DNA from: Agelas oroides
Lineage: Eukaryota; Porifera; Demospongiae; Agelasida; Agelasidae
DNA: 64,000 nt
NCBI GenBank assembly: GCA_949130485.1
Contig: OX422196.1
Span: forward strand, 2,112,388 to 2,176,387
Direction: 5' to 3'
Shown in pieces: positions 50,702 through 60,339 of this stretch. The position numbers and the translations under genes are program-made. The notes beneath the pieces are model-generated. The model was not told the DNA's origin, made no database searches, and saw nothing but the letters and a program-made list of their open reading frames with translations. Position 1 is the stretch's first letter; the number at the start of each line of letters is the position of its first letter.

Positions 50702-53668
50702 TTACTCAATTTGAAAGTTCGACTTTGGAATAAGAGAACATTTGCTGCATGGGCAGCAGAAATGGTATGTGCATGTAATTTCGCTGTCAAAGTTATGAAC
50801 AAAGGAGAGCCAGAAGATGTCTTTGAGCTTGCGCTTTATTGTGTCATAGCTGGAATCCAAGTCTATAGATGGGAGGGAGTTCCACAGGAGAGGAAGCCTA
50901 CTGAAATAGAAGTTTTTGTGTCTGGTAGTTTTTACAATAGGCTGAATGAGTTTCCTGTGGCTGCCTGATCTTGTAGGGTTAGTACTAAAAGAAATATATT
51001 GTAGGATGTCGAAAGAACTGCATTGGAGTCTCGACTGCTTTAAGCTTCTGACAAAAAAGAATATGTCTTGTAATTCAAAGGTCATCATAAGAGGGAGCAG
51101 ATGTAGTTTCATGAGACGACTCTTGTAATCAAGCGAATTGTCGTTAAGGATGAATTTAGTAGCCCTGCGTTGGATTTGTTCTAAGCTTTTGATATCTTTG
51201 ATTAAGGCTGGTTTCCAGATCTGGGAGCCATAGAGTAGCTGTGAACGAACCAGTGAGATGTATAAACGTTTCCTAGTTACAATATTATTGGTTGCTGAAA
51301 AGGATCTGCGAAGCAGACCGAGAATTCGATAGGCATTGCAAGTGATTTGAGTTATGTGCTTCGACCAAGAGAGATCATGAGACATAGTGATGCCTAAATC
51401 CTTATGATAAGAACATGCTACAACTTCGCAGTTGTTGATGTAGTAGGGGAGGAGACTGCTGGCATTCCTTGAGGAGCCTGACGTGAAAGATATTAGTGAG
51501 CACTTCGACTCATTGAAGAGAAGACTCCAATCTGAACTCCAAGTGGATAGTTGATCTAGATCAGATTGTAGGAGTTGACAGTCCAAAATAGAAGAAATGG
51601 GAGACAAACATTTGGTGTCATCAGCAAACAGTAATATCAGTGAGTGATGAACATATTGAGGTAGATCATTGATAAATATTAAAAATAATAGAGGTCCAAG
51701 TATGCTGCCCTGGGGAACCCCGGAGAGGACTGGCAGTATTGCAGAGTTGCAGCCATTTATTGAAACGTGTTGGACTCTATTTGTCAGGTATTCACGGATC
51801 CACAGCCAAACACTTCCAGTAACACCGATATTCCAGATTTTTGAGAGTAGTTCATGGTGGGGCACTGTATCGAAGGCCTTTTTGAAATCTAAGTAAATGA
51901 CATCACAAGCACCGTTGCTGTTGAGAATGTGATAAACTCTGTCCAAAAATACTAGAAGTTGCTGAGTGGTGGACCGATGTTTGAGAAAACCAAACTGGAA
52001 CTGAGAAATTATGTCGTTAGAGATAATAAATTTGCATAGATAGTTATATATTAAGCGTTCAAGGACTTTTGAGGCTATGCATAGAAGTGACACTGGTCGG
52101 TAGTTGTTGACTGAGGTTCTTTCTCCAGATTTGAAAATAGGAGTTATAGAATGATGTTTCCATTCCGAAGGAATAGCATGGTTAAGGATGCTTAGAGAGA
52201 ACAAGTGGTGAAGGGGGATATAGAGAGCTGGAGCACAATGCTTGAGAAGTTTAGAACCAATGCAGTCGACGCCCATTGATTTGGCTGGATCTAATGAAGA
52301 TAGAGCCGAAAAGACTTCAAGTTCTGTGAAAGAAATGTTTGCAATAGAAGGGTAGGACACAATAGGCTCGGAAGAGGGTAGGGGCAGGGTACCAGTTGGA
52401 CTGGGATTATACACTGAGTGGAAGAAGGAGTTGAACAAATTAGCTTTCTCTAGGTCAGAGGTAGCACTAGCCGAGTTGAGAAAAACGGTGGATGGAATAG
52501 AGCAGTTATTAGAAAGTGAGCGAATATAATCGTAGATTTTTGAATTACAGTTACCGGCACAGTTTGCAACAAGTTGAGACTCATAGAGTGATTTGGCAGA
52601 TTGGATTTTATCACTAAGGGCTGAAGTTTGCTGCTCAAGTTTGTTTCGTAAGTAGGATGTTGGTTTTTTGGATACTTTCTTGCGAAGGGTATGGAGGCAT
52701 TTGGATAGATGTCTGAGTTCGGGTGTGTACCAGCGAGGGTATTGATGACGGTGCAATCTGACCCTGGGAATGAACAAGTTCATTCCTTCATAGATGGCTG
52801 ACTTGATTGTGTTCCATACCGAATCAACATCATGTGATAAAAGGCATGTGGTGAAGTTGAAATCAAGAAGAAAAGAGCAAAGACTGTTGTAGTCAGCCTT
52901 GGGGTAATCATAAACATATATTGGAGAGGAGCAAGAGGAAGATGGTACCGAGGCTGACAAACGGAAGGTGAGAGTGAAGTGGTCAGAAATAATCAGATGG
53001 CCACAAGAGTGAATTGTGAGATCTCTGACAGAGTCCTCTGAATTGGTAATGATGAGGTCAAGAATGTTGCCTTTTGAGTGGGTAGAAGTGTCAACTACTT
53101 GGAAGAGTGCGTTATCAAAGATGAAGTCACAGAAGGCTCTGGAAGCAGATGAGCTTGCTGATAGGTTGTCCCAGTTAATATCAGGGAGGTTAAAATCACC
53201 AACAAGGACTAATGAATTTCTTGGGTAAGAGTTAATCAGTGTGGAGAAGTACTGGATGACTTCAGTCAGCTGTAAGTCGTCAGTGCAAGGCGGGATGTAG
53301 ATACAGCAGAGAGTAATTGGTTTTCTGAGCATTAAGTTGACTGATACAACTTCGATTGAATTGGAAACGAGAGCAGTAGATATTTTAACAGTGATTGTAG
53401 GAATTGTGTCTCGGACAGCTATCATTGCTCCGCCACCACGAGAATGTCTGTCTTTACGGAAAATACAGTAATTGGTGGGTAAAATTTCCTGATCAAAGAT
53501 GGAATCGGATAGCCATGTTTCAGATACAAGGACAATATCGTAATTGGATGAATAAATTAGAGATTGGAATTTGGACAATTTATTAACAAGGCTTCTTGCA
53601 TTGTAGTAGCAACATGTGATCGGATTATTGAATGAGTCAATTCTAGAATTGTGGCTGGGGCTGCATAG
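50702..53668 (-). CDS. LINE-B ORF2: endonuclease-reverse transcriptase
   Basis: Enzyme of target-primed retrotransposition: nicks DNA and copies the element RNA. The frame opens directly after the ORF1 stop (53671-53669) and has no ATG before the catalytic core; the first Met is AMIAV, beyond the catalytic Glu. A TTG at 53578 lies inside the domain. From that TTG (residue 1): the preceding 30 codons include YYNARSLVNK, the first strand of the endonuclease; SETWL with E20; VGDFN at 126-130; NILDLIITN at 171-179; SDH at 198-200. RT: SITPIFKSGE at 477-486, NNYRPVSL at 491-498, YLDFKKAFDTV at 562-572 (D564), GVPQGSILGPLLF at 620-632, FADD at 651-654. The C-terminus carries clustered Cys (936, 941, 942, 944, 947). 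No RNase H. All catalytic motifs look intact. Expression probably depends on decoding the upstream UGA. Confidence 0.92.
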   Translation of the reverse strand, partial: LCSPSHNSRIDSFNNPITCCYYNARSLVNKLSKFQSLIYSSNYDIVLVSETWLSDSIFDQEILPTNYCIFRKDRHSRGGGAMIAVRDTIPTITVKISTALVSNSIEVVSVNLMLRKPITLCCIYIPPCTDDLQLTEVIQYFSTLINSYPRNSLVLVGDFNLPDINWDNLSASSSASRAFCDFIFDNALFQVVDTSTHSKGNILDLIITNSEDSVRDLTIHSCGHLIISDHFTLTFRLSASVPSSSCSSPIYVYDYPKADYNSLCSFLLDFNFTTCLLSHDVDSVWNTIKSAIYEGMNLFIPRVRLHRHQYPRWYTPELRHLSKCLHTLRKKVSKKPTSYLRNKLEQQTSALSDKIQSAKSLYESQLVANCAGNCNSKIYDYIRSLSNNCSIPSTVFLNSASATSDLEKANLFNSFFHSVYNPSPTGTLPLPSSEPIVSYPSIANISFTELEVFSALSSLDPAKSMGVDCIGSKLLKHCAPALYIPLHHLFSLSILNHAIPSEWKHHSITPIFKSGERTSVNNYRPVSLLCIASKVLERLIYNYLCKFIISNDIISQFQFGFLKHRSTTQQLLVFLDRVYHILNSNGACDVIYLDFKKAFDTVPHHELLSKIWNIGVTGSVWLWIREYLTNRVQHVSINGCNSAILPVLSGVPQGSILGPLLFLIFINDLPQYVHHSLILLFADDTKCLSPISSILDCQLLQSDLDQLSTWSSDWSLLFNESKCSLISFTSGSSRNASSLLPYYINNCEVVACSYHKDLGITMSHDLSWSKHITQITCNAYRILGLLRRSFSATNNIVTRKRLYISLVRSQLLYGSQIWKPALIKDIKSLEQIQRRATKFILNDNSLDYKSRLMKLHLLPLMMTFELQDIFFFVRSLKQSRLQCSSFDILQYISFSTNPTRSGSHRKLIQPIVKTTRHKNFYFSRLPLLWNSLPSIDLDSSYDTIKRKLKDIFWLSFVHNFDSEITCTYHFCCPCSKCSLIPKSNFQIE

Positions 53669-53671
53669 TCA
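53666..53671 (-). promoter_or_regulatory. UGA-CUA stop between ORF1 and ORF2, candidate readthrough site
   Basis: On the minus strand the sequence is GAT-TGA-CTA-TGC. TGA ends ORF1 and the same frame continues into ORF2 without an ATG for more than 75 codons. UGA followed by CUA is an established leaky-stop context in viral and animal mRNAs. The alternative is a recent nonsense mutation in a formerly fused gene. Confidence 0.55.
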
Positions 53672-54757
53672 ATCAGAGGCTGTGACCGGAACCACGTTGG
53701 GAGGGTCATGATTGTCAGAGGAAACAATAGGTTGAATAGCAGAAGCCATACTGGGTTCAGAGAGTAAAGTATTGTCGCTGGTTTCCTCTGAGTCTGAAGG
53801 AATGACAGGGGTATGAAGCTTGAATTCGGAAGCATTAGCTGAGCCATATTTTATCTTCCTGACGAAAATGCTGTTGCCACGAATTCTAATGTCTTTTTTG
53901 TCTGTGCCCGATTCGATAAGTAGCTTCCTTTGACGTAACAAAGTAGCTTCAGTGGACCTTTCAAGGGGGGACTGGTGGGGTTTAATAAAGACTCCAGGAG
54001 TCTCAGACTGAACTAATTTCTGCCGACTGGCCAAAATGCTCAGCACATCACAAGAGCGATTGAGTTTAGCCAGCAAGGGGCGGTTACGACCCTCGGTGTA
54101 CCTACCCAACCTCACACTGTCACGAATTGCTTGGCTTGGAATGTCGGGGCAAATGCCCTGAATTATATCACTTACAGACTTCATATCATTGCTTGTTCTC
54201 ACATGCCTTGGAGTACCCTTCTTACACTCTTTGATACCATAGATTATTACATTGAATCTACGTTCGTCAGGGCTTACCAACTTGACTCTTTCAGGGTAGC
54301 TGGCAGACTTGGAAGCGATGCTAGGCTTTGTCTTGGTCTTTGTCTTTATCTTCACCATTGAGCTCCACTCACCGTTGCTTTGCAGAGCCGCGTTAGCACT
54401 GCCTTCGGGCTGCTGTTCAGTCTCCGCATCGTTAGAAGACGCTAAGGAGCAATTCTCACAAGGTAGCCTCTCTCTTGCTAGCTGTTCTTTCGTGGCGGTA
54501 AGTTCAGCTTTAAGACTCTCTAGCTCGGCAGCCAGTTGTGAGACTCGCTCGTTTTGAAGTTGCTGGTTACAGACCATACACACAAAGGGGCGGCCGGTAG
54601 AGTTGAATTGTTTGTAGTGAGTAGCAGAGACGCCTGCACAGTAACGGTGAAATGTCAGCCTACACTGGCCCTCGCACTGAATACAGTCTTCTTTGCTGTC
54701 AACAATGGGGCGACAACAGAGGTCGCATGAGCTAGCTGCCTTCTTCTTTGGTGGCAT
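53669..54757 (-). CDS. LINE-B ORF1: PHD-finger, coiled-coil nucleic-acid-binding protein
   Basis: 362 residues from the ATG at 54757 (MPPKKKAASS). The open frame extends upstream into the satellite, but that part is satellite translation and the ATG 42 bp inside the element is the sensible start. A PHD-like zinc finger occupies residues 11-63 with C11, C14, C25, C28, C32, H37, C40, C60 and C63. A heptad-rich coiled coil follows (about 64-97), then a second Cys pair (C100, C103), a Lys/Thr stretch (136-144), and RRFNVIIYGIKE at 166-177, which resembles the start of the RRM-like domain of LINE ORF1 proteins. The protein would bind element RNA as a multimer; PHD fingers usually read histone tails, so a targeting role is possible but unproven. 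Ends at TGA in frame with ORF2. Confidence 0.85.
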   Translation of the reverse strand: MPPKKKAASSCDLCCRPIVDSKEDCIQCEGQCRLTFHRYCAGVSATHYKQFNSTGRPFVCMVCNQQLQNERVSQLAAELESLKAELTATKEQLARERLPCENCSLASSNDAETEQQPEGSANAALQSNGEWSSMVKIKTKTKTKPSIASKSASYPERVKLVSPDERRFNVIIYGIKECKKGTPRHVRTSNDMKSVSDIIQGICPDIPSQAIRDSVRLGRYTEGRNRPLLAKLNRSCDVLSILASRQKLVQSETPGVFIKPHQSPLERSTEATLLRQRKLLIESGTDKKDIRIRGNSIFVRKIKYGSANASEFKLHTPVIPSDSEETSDNTLLSEPSMASAIQPIVSSDNHDPPNVVPVTASD

Positions 54758-54799
54758 AGTATTCAAAATTTTGCCGAGAGACTCAGTTGTAGTGCCACT
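54758..54799 (-). other. LINE-B 5' leader
   Basis: Only about 42 bp lie between the satellite junction and the ORF1 ATG. The element is either essentially full length with a very short leader or slightly 5'-truncated. No promoter motif is evident. Confidence 0.6.
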
Positions 54800-54939
54800 A
54801 TTAGTGCAACCTTTGTACCGAGCTAGGAAGAGTCGCGAATGTACGCGAATTTCCATTGACTGCACTATACTGCACCGCAGGGGACGGTGATATTGGCAGG
54901 CCCGTACAGCTTTGATCGCCTTTTGCACCGAGAAAGGGT

Positions 54940-55330
54940 TTACATTTATAAACTCTTCATGCCCATAGCTTCTTGATAATATGCACTTTGCATTAGTGCA
55001 ACCTCTGCACCGAGCTAGGAAGAGTCGCGAATGTACGCGAATTTCCATTGACTGCACTATACTGCGCCGCAGGGAACGGTGATATTGGCAGGCCAGTACA
55101 GCTTTGATCGCCTTTTGCACCGAGAAAGGGTTTACATTTATAAACTCTTCATGCCCATAGCTTCTTGATAATATGCACTTTGCATTAGTGCAACCTCTGC
55201 ACCGAGCTAGGAAGAGTCGCGAATGTACGCGAATTTCCATTGACTGCACTATACTGCGCTGCAGGGAACGGTGATATTGGCAGGCCAGTACAGCTTTGAG
55301 CGCCTTTTGCACCGAGAAAGGGTTTACATT
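54940..55330 (-). repeat. near-identical adjacent monomers (192-bp lag)
   Basis: GCAACCTCTGCACCGAGCTAGG and the following GCAGGGAACGG variant recur exactly 192 bp apart (about 54987 and 55179). Confidence 0.85.
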
Positions 55331-55379
55331 TTTAAACTCTTCATGCCCATAGCTTCTATATAATATGCACCTTGCATAA

Positions 55380-56470
55380 GTGCAACCTTTGTACCGAGCT
55401 AGGAAGAATCGCGAATGTACGCGAATTTCCATTGACTGCACTGTACTGCGCATCAGGGGACGGTGATATTGGCAGGCCCGTACAGCTTTGTGCGCGTTTT
55501 GCACCGAGAAAGGGTTTACATTTTTTAACTCTTCATGCCCAGAGCTTCTTGATAATATGCACTTTGCATTAGTGCAACCTTTGTACCGAGATAGGAAGGG
55601 TCGCGAATGAACGCTAATTTCCACAGACTGCACTATACTGCGCCGCAGAGGACGGTGACATTAGCAGTCCCGTACAGCTTTGTGCGCCTATTGCACCGAG
55701 ATAGGGTTTACATTTTTAAACTCTTCATGCCCATAGCTTCTTGATAATAAGCACCGTGCATTAGTGCAACCTCTGTACCGAGCTATGAAGAGTCGCAAAT
55801 GTACGCGAATTTCCATTGACTGCACTATACTGCGCCGTAAGGGACGGTGATATTGGCAGACCCGTACAGCTTTGTGCGCCTTTTTCACCGAGAAAGGGTT
55901 TATATTTTTAAACTCTTCATGCCCATAGCTTCTTTATAATATGCACCTTGCATTAGTGCAACCTTTGTACCGAGCTAGGAAGAATCGCGAATGCATGTAC
56001 GCGAATTTCCATTGACTGCACTATACTGCGCATCAGGTGACGGTGATATTGGCAGGCCCGTACAGCTTTGTGCGCGTTTTGCGCCGAGAAAGGGTTTACA
56101 TTTTTTAACTCTTCATGCCCAGAGCTTCTTGATAATATGCACCTTTCATTAGTGCAACCTTTGTACCGTGATAGGAAGGGTCGCGAATGTACGCTAATTT
56201 CCACAGACTGCACTATACTGCGCCGCAGAGGACGGTGACATTAGCAGTCCCGTACAGCTTTGTGCGCCTATTGCACCGAGATAGGGTTTACATTTTTAAA
56301 CTCTTCATGCCCATAGCTTCTTGATAATAAGCACCGTGCATTAGTGCAACCTCTGTACCGAGCTATGAAGAGTCGCGAATGTACGCGAATTACCATTGAC
56401 TGCACTATACTGCGCCGTAGGGGACGGTGATATTGGCAGACCCGTACAGCTTTGTGCGCCATTTGCACCG
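55380..56470 (-). repeat. tandem duplication of a 3-monomer block (580-bp lag)
   Basis: GCCCAGAGCTTCTTG occurs at 55537 and 56117, lag 580 bp (3 x 192 plus 4). The 4-bp excess matches an ATGC insertion near 55992 (CGAATGCATGTACGCG). Neighbouring variants recur in the same order. Confidence 0.85.
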
Positions 56471-57989
56471 AGGAAGGTTTTACATTCTTAAACTCTTCAT
56501 GCCCATAGCTTCTTTACAATATGCACCTTGCATTAGTGCAACCTTTGTACCGAGTTAGGAAGAGTCGCGAATGTACGCGAATATCCATTGACTGTACTAT
56601 ACAGCGCCGCAGGGGACGGTGATATTTGCAGGCCCGTACAGCTTTGTTGGCCTTTTGCACCGAGAAAGGGTTTACATTTTTAAACTCTTCATGCCCATAG
56701 CTTATTGATAATATGCACCTTGTATTAGTGTAACCGTTGTACCGAGTTGGGAAGAGTCGCGCGAATGTACGCGAATTTCCATTGACTGCTCTCTACTGCG
56801 CCGCAGGGGACGGTGATATTGGAAGGCCCGTAGTGCTTTGTTCGCAGTTTGCACCGAGAAAGGGTTTACATTTTTAAACTCTTCATGCCAATAGCTTCTT
56901 GATAATATCCACCTTGCGTTAGTGCAACCTTTGTACCGCGTTGTGAAGAGTCGCGAATGTACGCAACTTTCCATTGACTGCACAATACTGCGCCGCAGAG
57001 GACGGTGATATTGGCTGGCCCGTACAGCTATGTACGCCATTTGCACTGAGGAAGGGTTTACATTTTTAAACTCTTCATGCCCATAGCTTCTTTATAATAT
57101 GAACCTTGCATTAGTGCAACCTTTGTACCGAGCAAAGAAGAGTCGCGAATGTACGCGAATTTCTATTGACTGCACTGTTCTGCGCCGCAAAGGACGGTGA
57201 TATTAGCCGCCCCGCACCGATTTGTGCGCCTTTTGCACCGTGAAAGGTTTTACATTTGTAAACTCTTCATGCCCATAGCTTCTTGATAACATGCACCGTG
57301 CATTAGTGCAACCTCTTTACCGAGCTAAGAAGAGTCGCGAATATACGCGAATTTCCATTGACTGCACTATACTGCGCCGCAGGGAACGGTGATATTGGCA
57401 GGTCCGTACAGATTTGTGCGCCTATTGCACCGTGATAGGGTTTACATTTTCAAACTCTTCATACCCATAGCTTCTTGATAATATGCACCTTGCATTAGTG
57501 CAACCTTTGTACCGAGCAAGGAAGAGTCGCGAATGTACGCGAATTTCTATTGACTGCACTGCACTGCGCCGCAAGGGACGGTGATATTGGCAGGACCGTA
57601 CAGATTTGTGCGTCTATTGCACCGTGATAGGGTTTACATTTTTAAACTCTTAATGCCCATAGCTTCTTGATAATATGCACCGTGCATTAGTGCAACCTCA
57701 GTACCGAGCTAGGAAGAGTCGCGAATGTACGCGAATTTCAATTCACGGTACTATACTGCGCGGCAGTGGACGGTGATATTAGCCGCCCCGCACCGATTTG
57801 TGCGCCTTTTGCACCGAGAAAGGGTTTACGTTTTTAAACTATTCATGCCCATAGCTTCTTGATAATATGCACCGTGCCTTAGTGCAACCTCTGTACCGAG
57901 CTAGGAAGAGTCGCGAATGTACGCGAATTTGAATTCACGGTACTATACTGCGCGGCAGAGGACGGTGATATTGGCCGCCCTGCACCGAT

Positions 57990-58220
57990 TTTTGCACCTT
58001 TTGCACCGAGAAAGGGTTTTCATTTTTAAACTCTTCATGCCGATAGTTTCTTGTTAATATGCACCTTGCATTAGTACAACCTTTGCACCGAGATTGGAAG
58101 AGTCGCGAATGTACGCGAATATCCAATGCCGGCACTGTACTGCGCGGCAGTGGACAGTGATATTGGCCGGCCCGCACCGATTTGTGCGCCTTTTGCACAA
58201 AGAAAGGGTTTACATATTTA
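57990..58220 (-). repeat. long-range duplicated satellite segment, copy 2
   Basis: Partner of the segment at 40700-40940. It shares GTTTCTTGTTAATATGCACC, GCACCGAGATTGGAAGAG and the CCGGCACTGT marker, with few differences. Confidence 0.8.
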
Positions 58221-60339
58221 AACTCTTAATGCCCATAGCTTCTTGATAATATGCACCGTGTATTAGTGCAACCTCTGTACCGAGCTAGGAAGAGTCGCGA
58301 ATGTACGCGAATTTCTATTGACTGCACTATACAGCGCATCAGGGGACGGTGATATTGGCAGGCCCGTACAGCTTTGTGCGCCTTATGCACCGAGAAAGGG
58401 TTTACTTTTTAAACTTTTCATGCCTATAGCTTCTGTATAATATACACCTTGCATTAGATGCAACCTTTGTACCGAGATAGGAAGAGTCGCGAATGTACGC
58501 GAATTTCCATTGACTGCACTATACTGCGCAGCAGTGGACGGTGATATTGGCAGGCCCGTGCAGTTTTTTGTGCGCCTTTTGCAACGAGAAAGGGTTTACA
58601 TTTTTAAACTCTTCATGCCCATAGCTTCTTTATAATACGCACCTTGCATTAATGCAACCTTTGTTCCGAGCTAGGAAGTGTCGCGAATGTACGCGAATTT
58701 CCATTGATTGCACTATACTGCGCATCAGGGGACGGTGATATTGGCAGGCCCGTACAGCTTTGTGCGCCTTTTGCACCGAGAAAGGGTTTACATTTTTAAA
58801 CTCTTCATGCCCATACCTTCTTGATAATATGCACCTTGCATTAGTGCAACCTTTGTACCGAGATAGGAAGAGTCGCGAATGTACGCGAATTTCCATTGAC
58901 TGCACTGTACTGCGCCGCAAGGGACGGTGATATTTGCAGGCCGGTACAGCTTCGTTCGCCTTTTGCACCGAGAAAAGGTTTGCATTTTTAAACTCTTCAT
59001 ACCCATAGCTTCTTTATAATATGCACATTGCATTAGTGCAACCTTTGTATCGAGCTTGGAAGAGTCGCGAATGTACGCGAATATCCATTGACTGCACAAT
59101 ACTTCGCCGCAGGGGACGGTGATATTAGCAGGCCCGTACAGCTTTGTGCGCCTTTTGCACCGAAAAAGGGTTTACATTTTTAAACTCTTCATGCCCATAG
59201 CTTCTTGATGATAAGCACCGTGCATTAGTGCAACCTCTGTACCGAGCTAGGAAGAGTCGCGAATATACGCGAATTTCCACAGACTGCACTATACTGCGCC
59301 GTAGGGGACGGTGATATTGGCAGGCCCGTACAGCTTTGTGCGCCTATTGCACCGAGAAAGGGTTTACATTTTTAAACTCTTCATGCCCATAGCTTCTTTA
59401 TAATACGCACCTTGCATTAGTGCAACCTTTGTACCGAGCTAGGAAGAGTCGCGAATGTACGCGAATTTCCATTGACTGCACTATACTGCACCGCAGTGGA
59501 AGGTGATATTGGCAGGCCCGTACAGCTTTGATCGCCTTTTGCACCGAGAAAGGGTTTACATTTTTAAACTCTTCATGCCAATAGTTTCTTGATAATATAC
59601 ACCTTGCATTAGTGCAACCTTTGTACCGCGTTGGGAAGAGTCGCGAATGTACGCAACTTTCCATTGACTGCACTACACAGCGCGGCAGGGGACGATGATA
59701 TTGACAGGCCCGTACAGCTATGTACGCCATTTGCACCAAGAAAGGGTTTACATTTTTAAACTCTTCATGCCAATAGCTTCTTGATAATATGCACCTTGCA
59801 TTAGTGCAACCTTTGTACCGATTTAGGAAGAGTCGCGAATGAACGCGAATTTCCATTGACTGCACTATACTGCGCGGCAGGGGTCGGTGATATTGACAGT
59901 CCCGTACAGCTATGTACGCCATTTGCACCGAGAAAGGGTTTACATTTTTAAACTCTTCATGCCAATAGCTTCTTGATAATATGCACCTTGCATTAGTGCA
60001 ACTTTTGTACTGATTTAGGAAGAGTCGCGAATGAACGCGAATTTCCATTGACTGCACTATTCTGCGCCGCAAGGGACGGTGATATTGGCAAGCCCGTACA
60101 GCTTTGTGCGCCTTTTGCACCGAGATAGTGTTTATATTTTTAAACTCTTCATGCCCATAGCTTCTTGATAATATACACCTTGTATTAGTGCAACCTTTGC
60201 ACCGAGCTAGGAAGAGTCGCGAATGTACTCGAATTTCCATTGACTGCACTATACTGCACCGCAGTGGACGGTGATATTGACAGGCCCGTACAGCTATGTA
60301 CGCCATTTGCACCGAGAAAGGGTTTACATTTTTAAACTC

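Larger units (their letters stand above)
50419..54799 (-). mobile_element. LINE-B: apparently intact CR1/L2-like non-LTR retrotransposon
   Basis: A 4.4-kb element on the minus strand: 42-bp leader, ORF1 (54757-53669), an in-frame TGA, ORF2 (53668-50702), 253-bp 3' UTR and an (AAT)10 tail on its sense strand. Both ORFs are free of frameshifts and internal stops other than the UGA between them. The domain order (PHD-type ORF1, then APE endonuclease and RT without RNase H) and RT motifs (YLDFKKAFDTV, GVPQGSILGPLLF, FADD) fit the CR1/L2 group. Flanking satellite overlaps by about 41 bp (50379-50420 and 54800-54840), but the two flanks belong to different monomer variants. Confidence 0.9.

Noticed and set aside
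50699-50968. 89-codon plus-strand open frame, and other plus-strand frames within 50.7-54.6 kb
   Set aside because: They are antisense shadows of LINE-B ORF1/ORF2, which carry clear protein motifs on the minus strand.
53557-53847. 96-codon minus-strand frame overlapping the ORF1/ORF2 junction
   Set aside because: It lies in a different frame from both ORFs, has no motif, and the junction is fully explained by ORF1, the UGA and ORF2.
50379-54840. Simple 41-bp target-site duplication flanking LINE-B
   Set aside because: The two copies differ at positions diagnostic of separate monomer variants, and overlap is easily produced in tandem repeats. It is treated as an open question in the findings, not annotated as a duplication.
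53669-55633. 654-codon frame that begins in satellite and continues into LINE-B ORF1, as a chimeric gene
   Set aside because: The first 292 codons are satellite translation that happens to be in frame; the element's own ATG at 54757 is the natural start. A read-in transcript remains possible but is unsupported.
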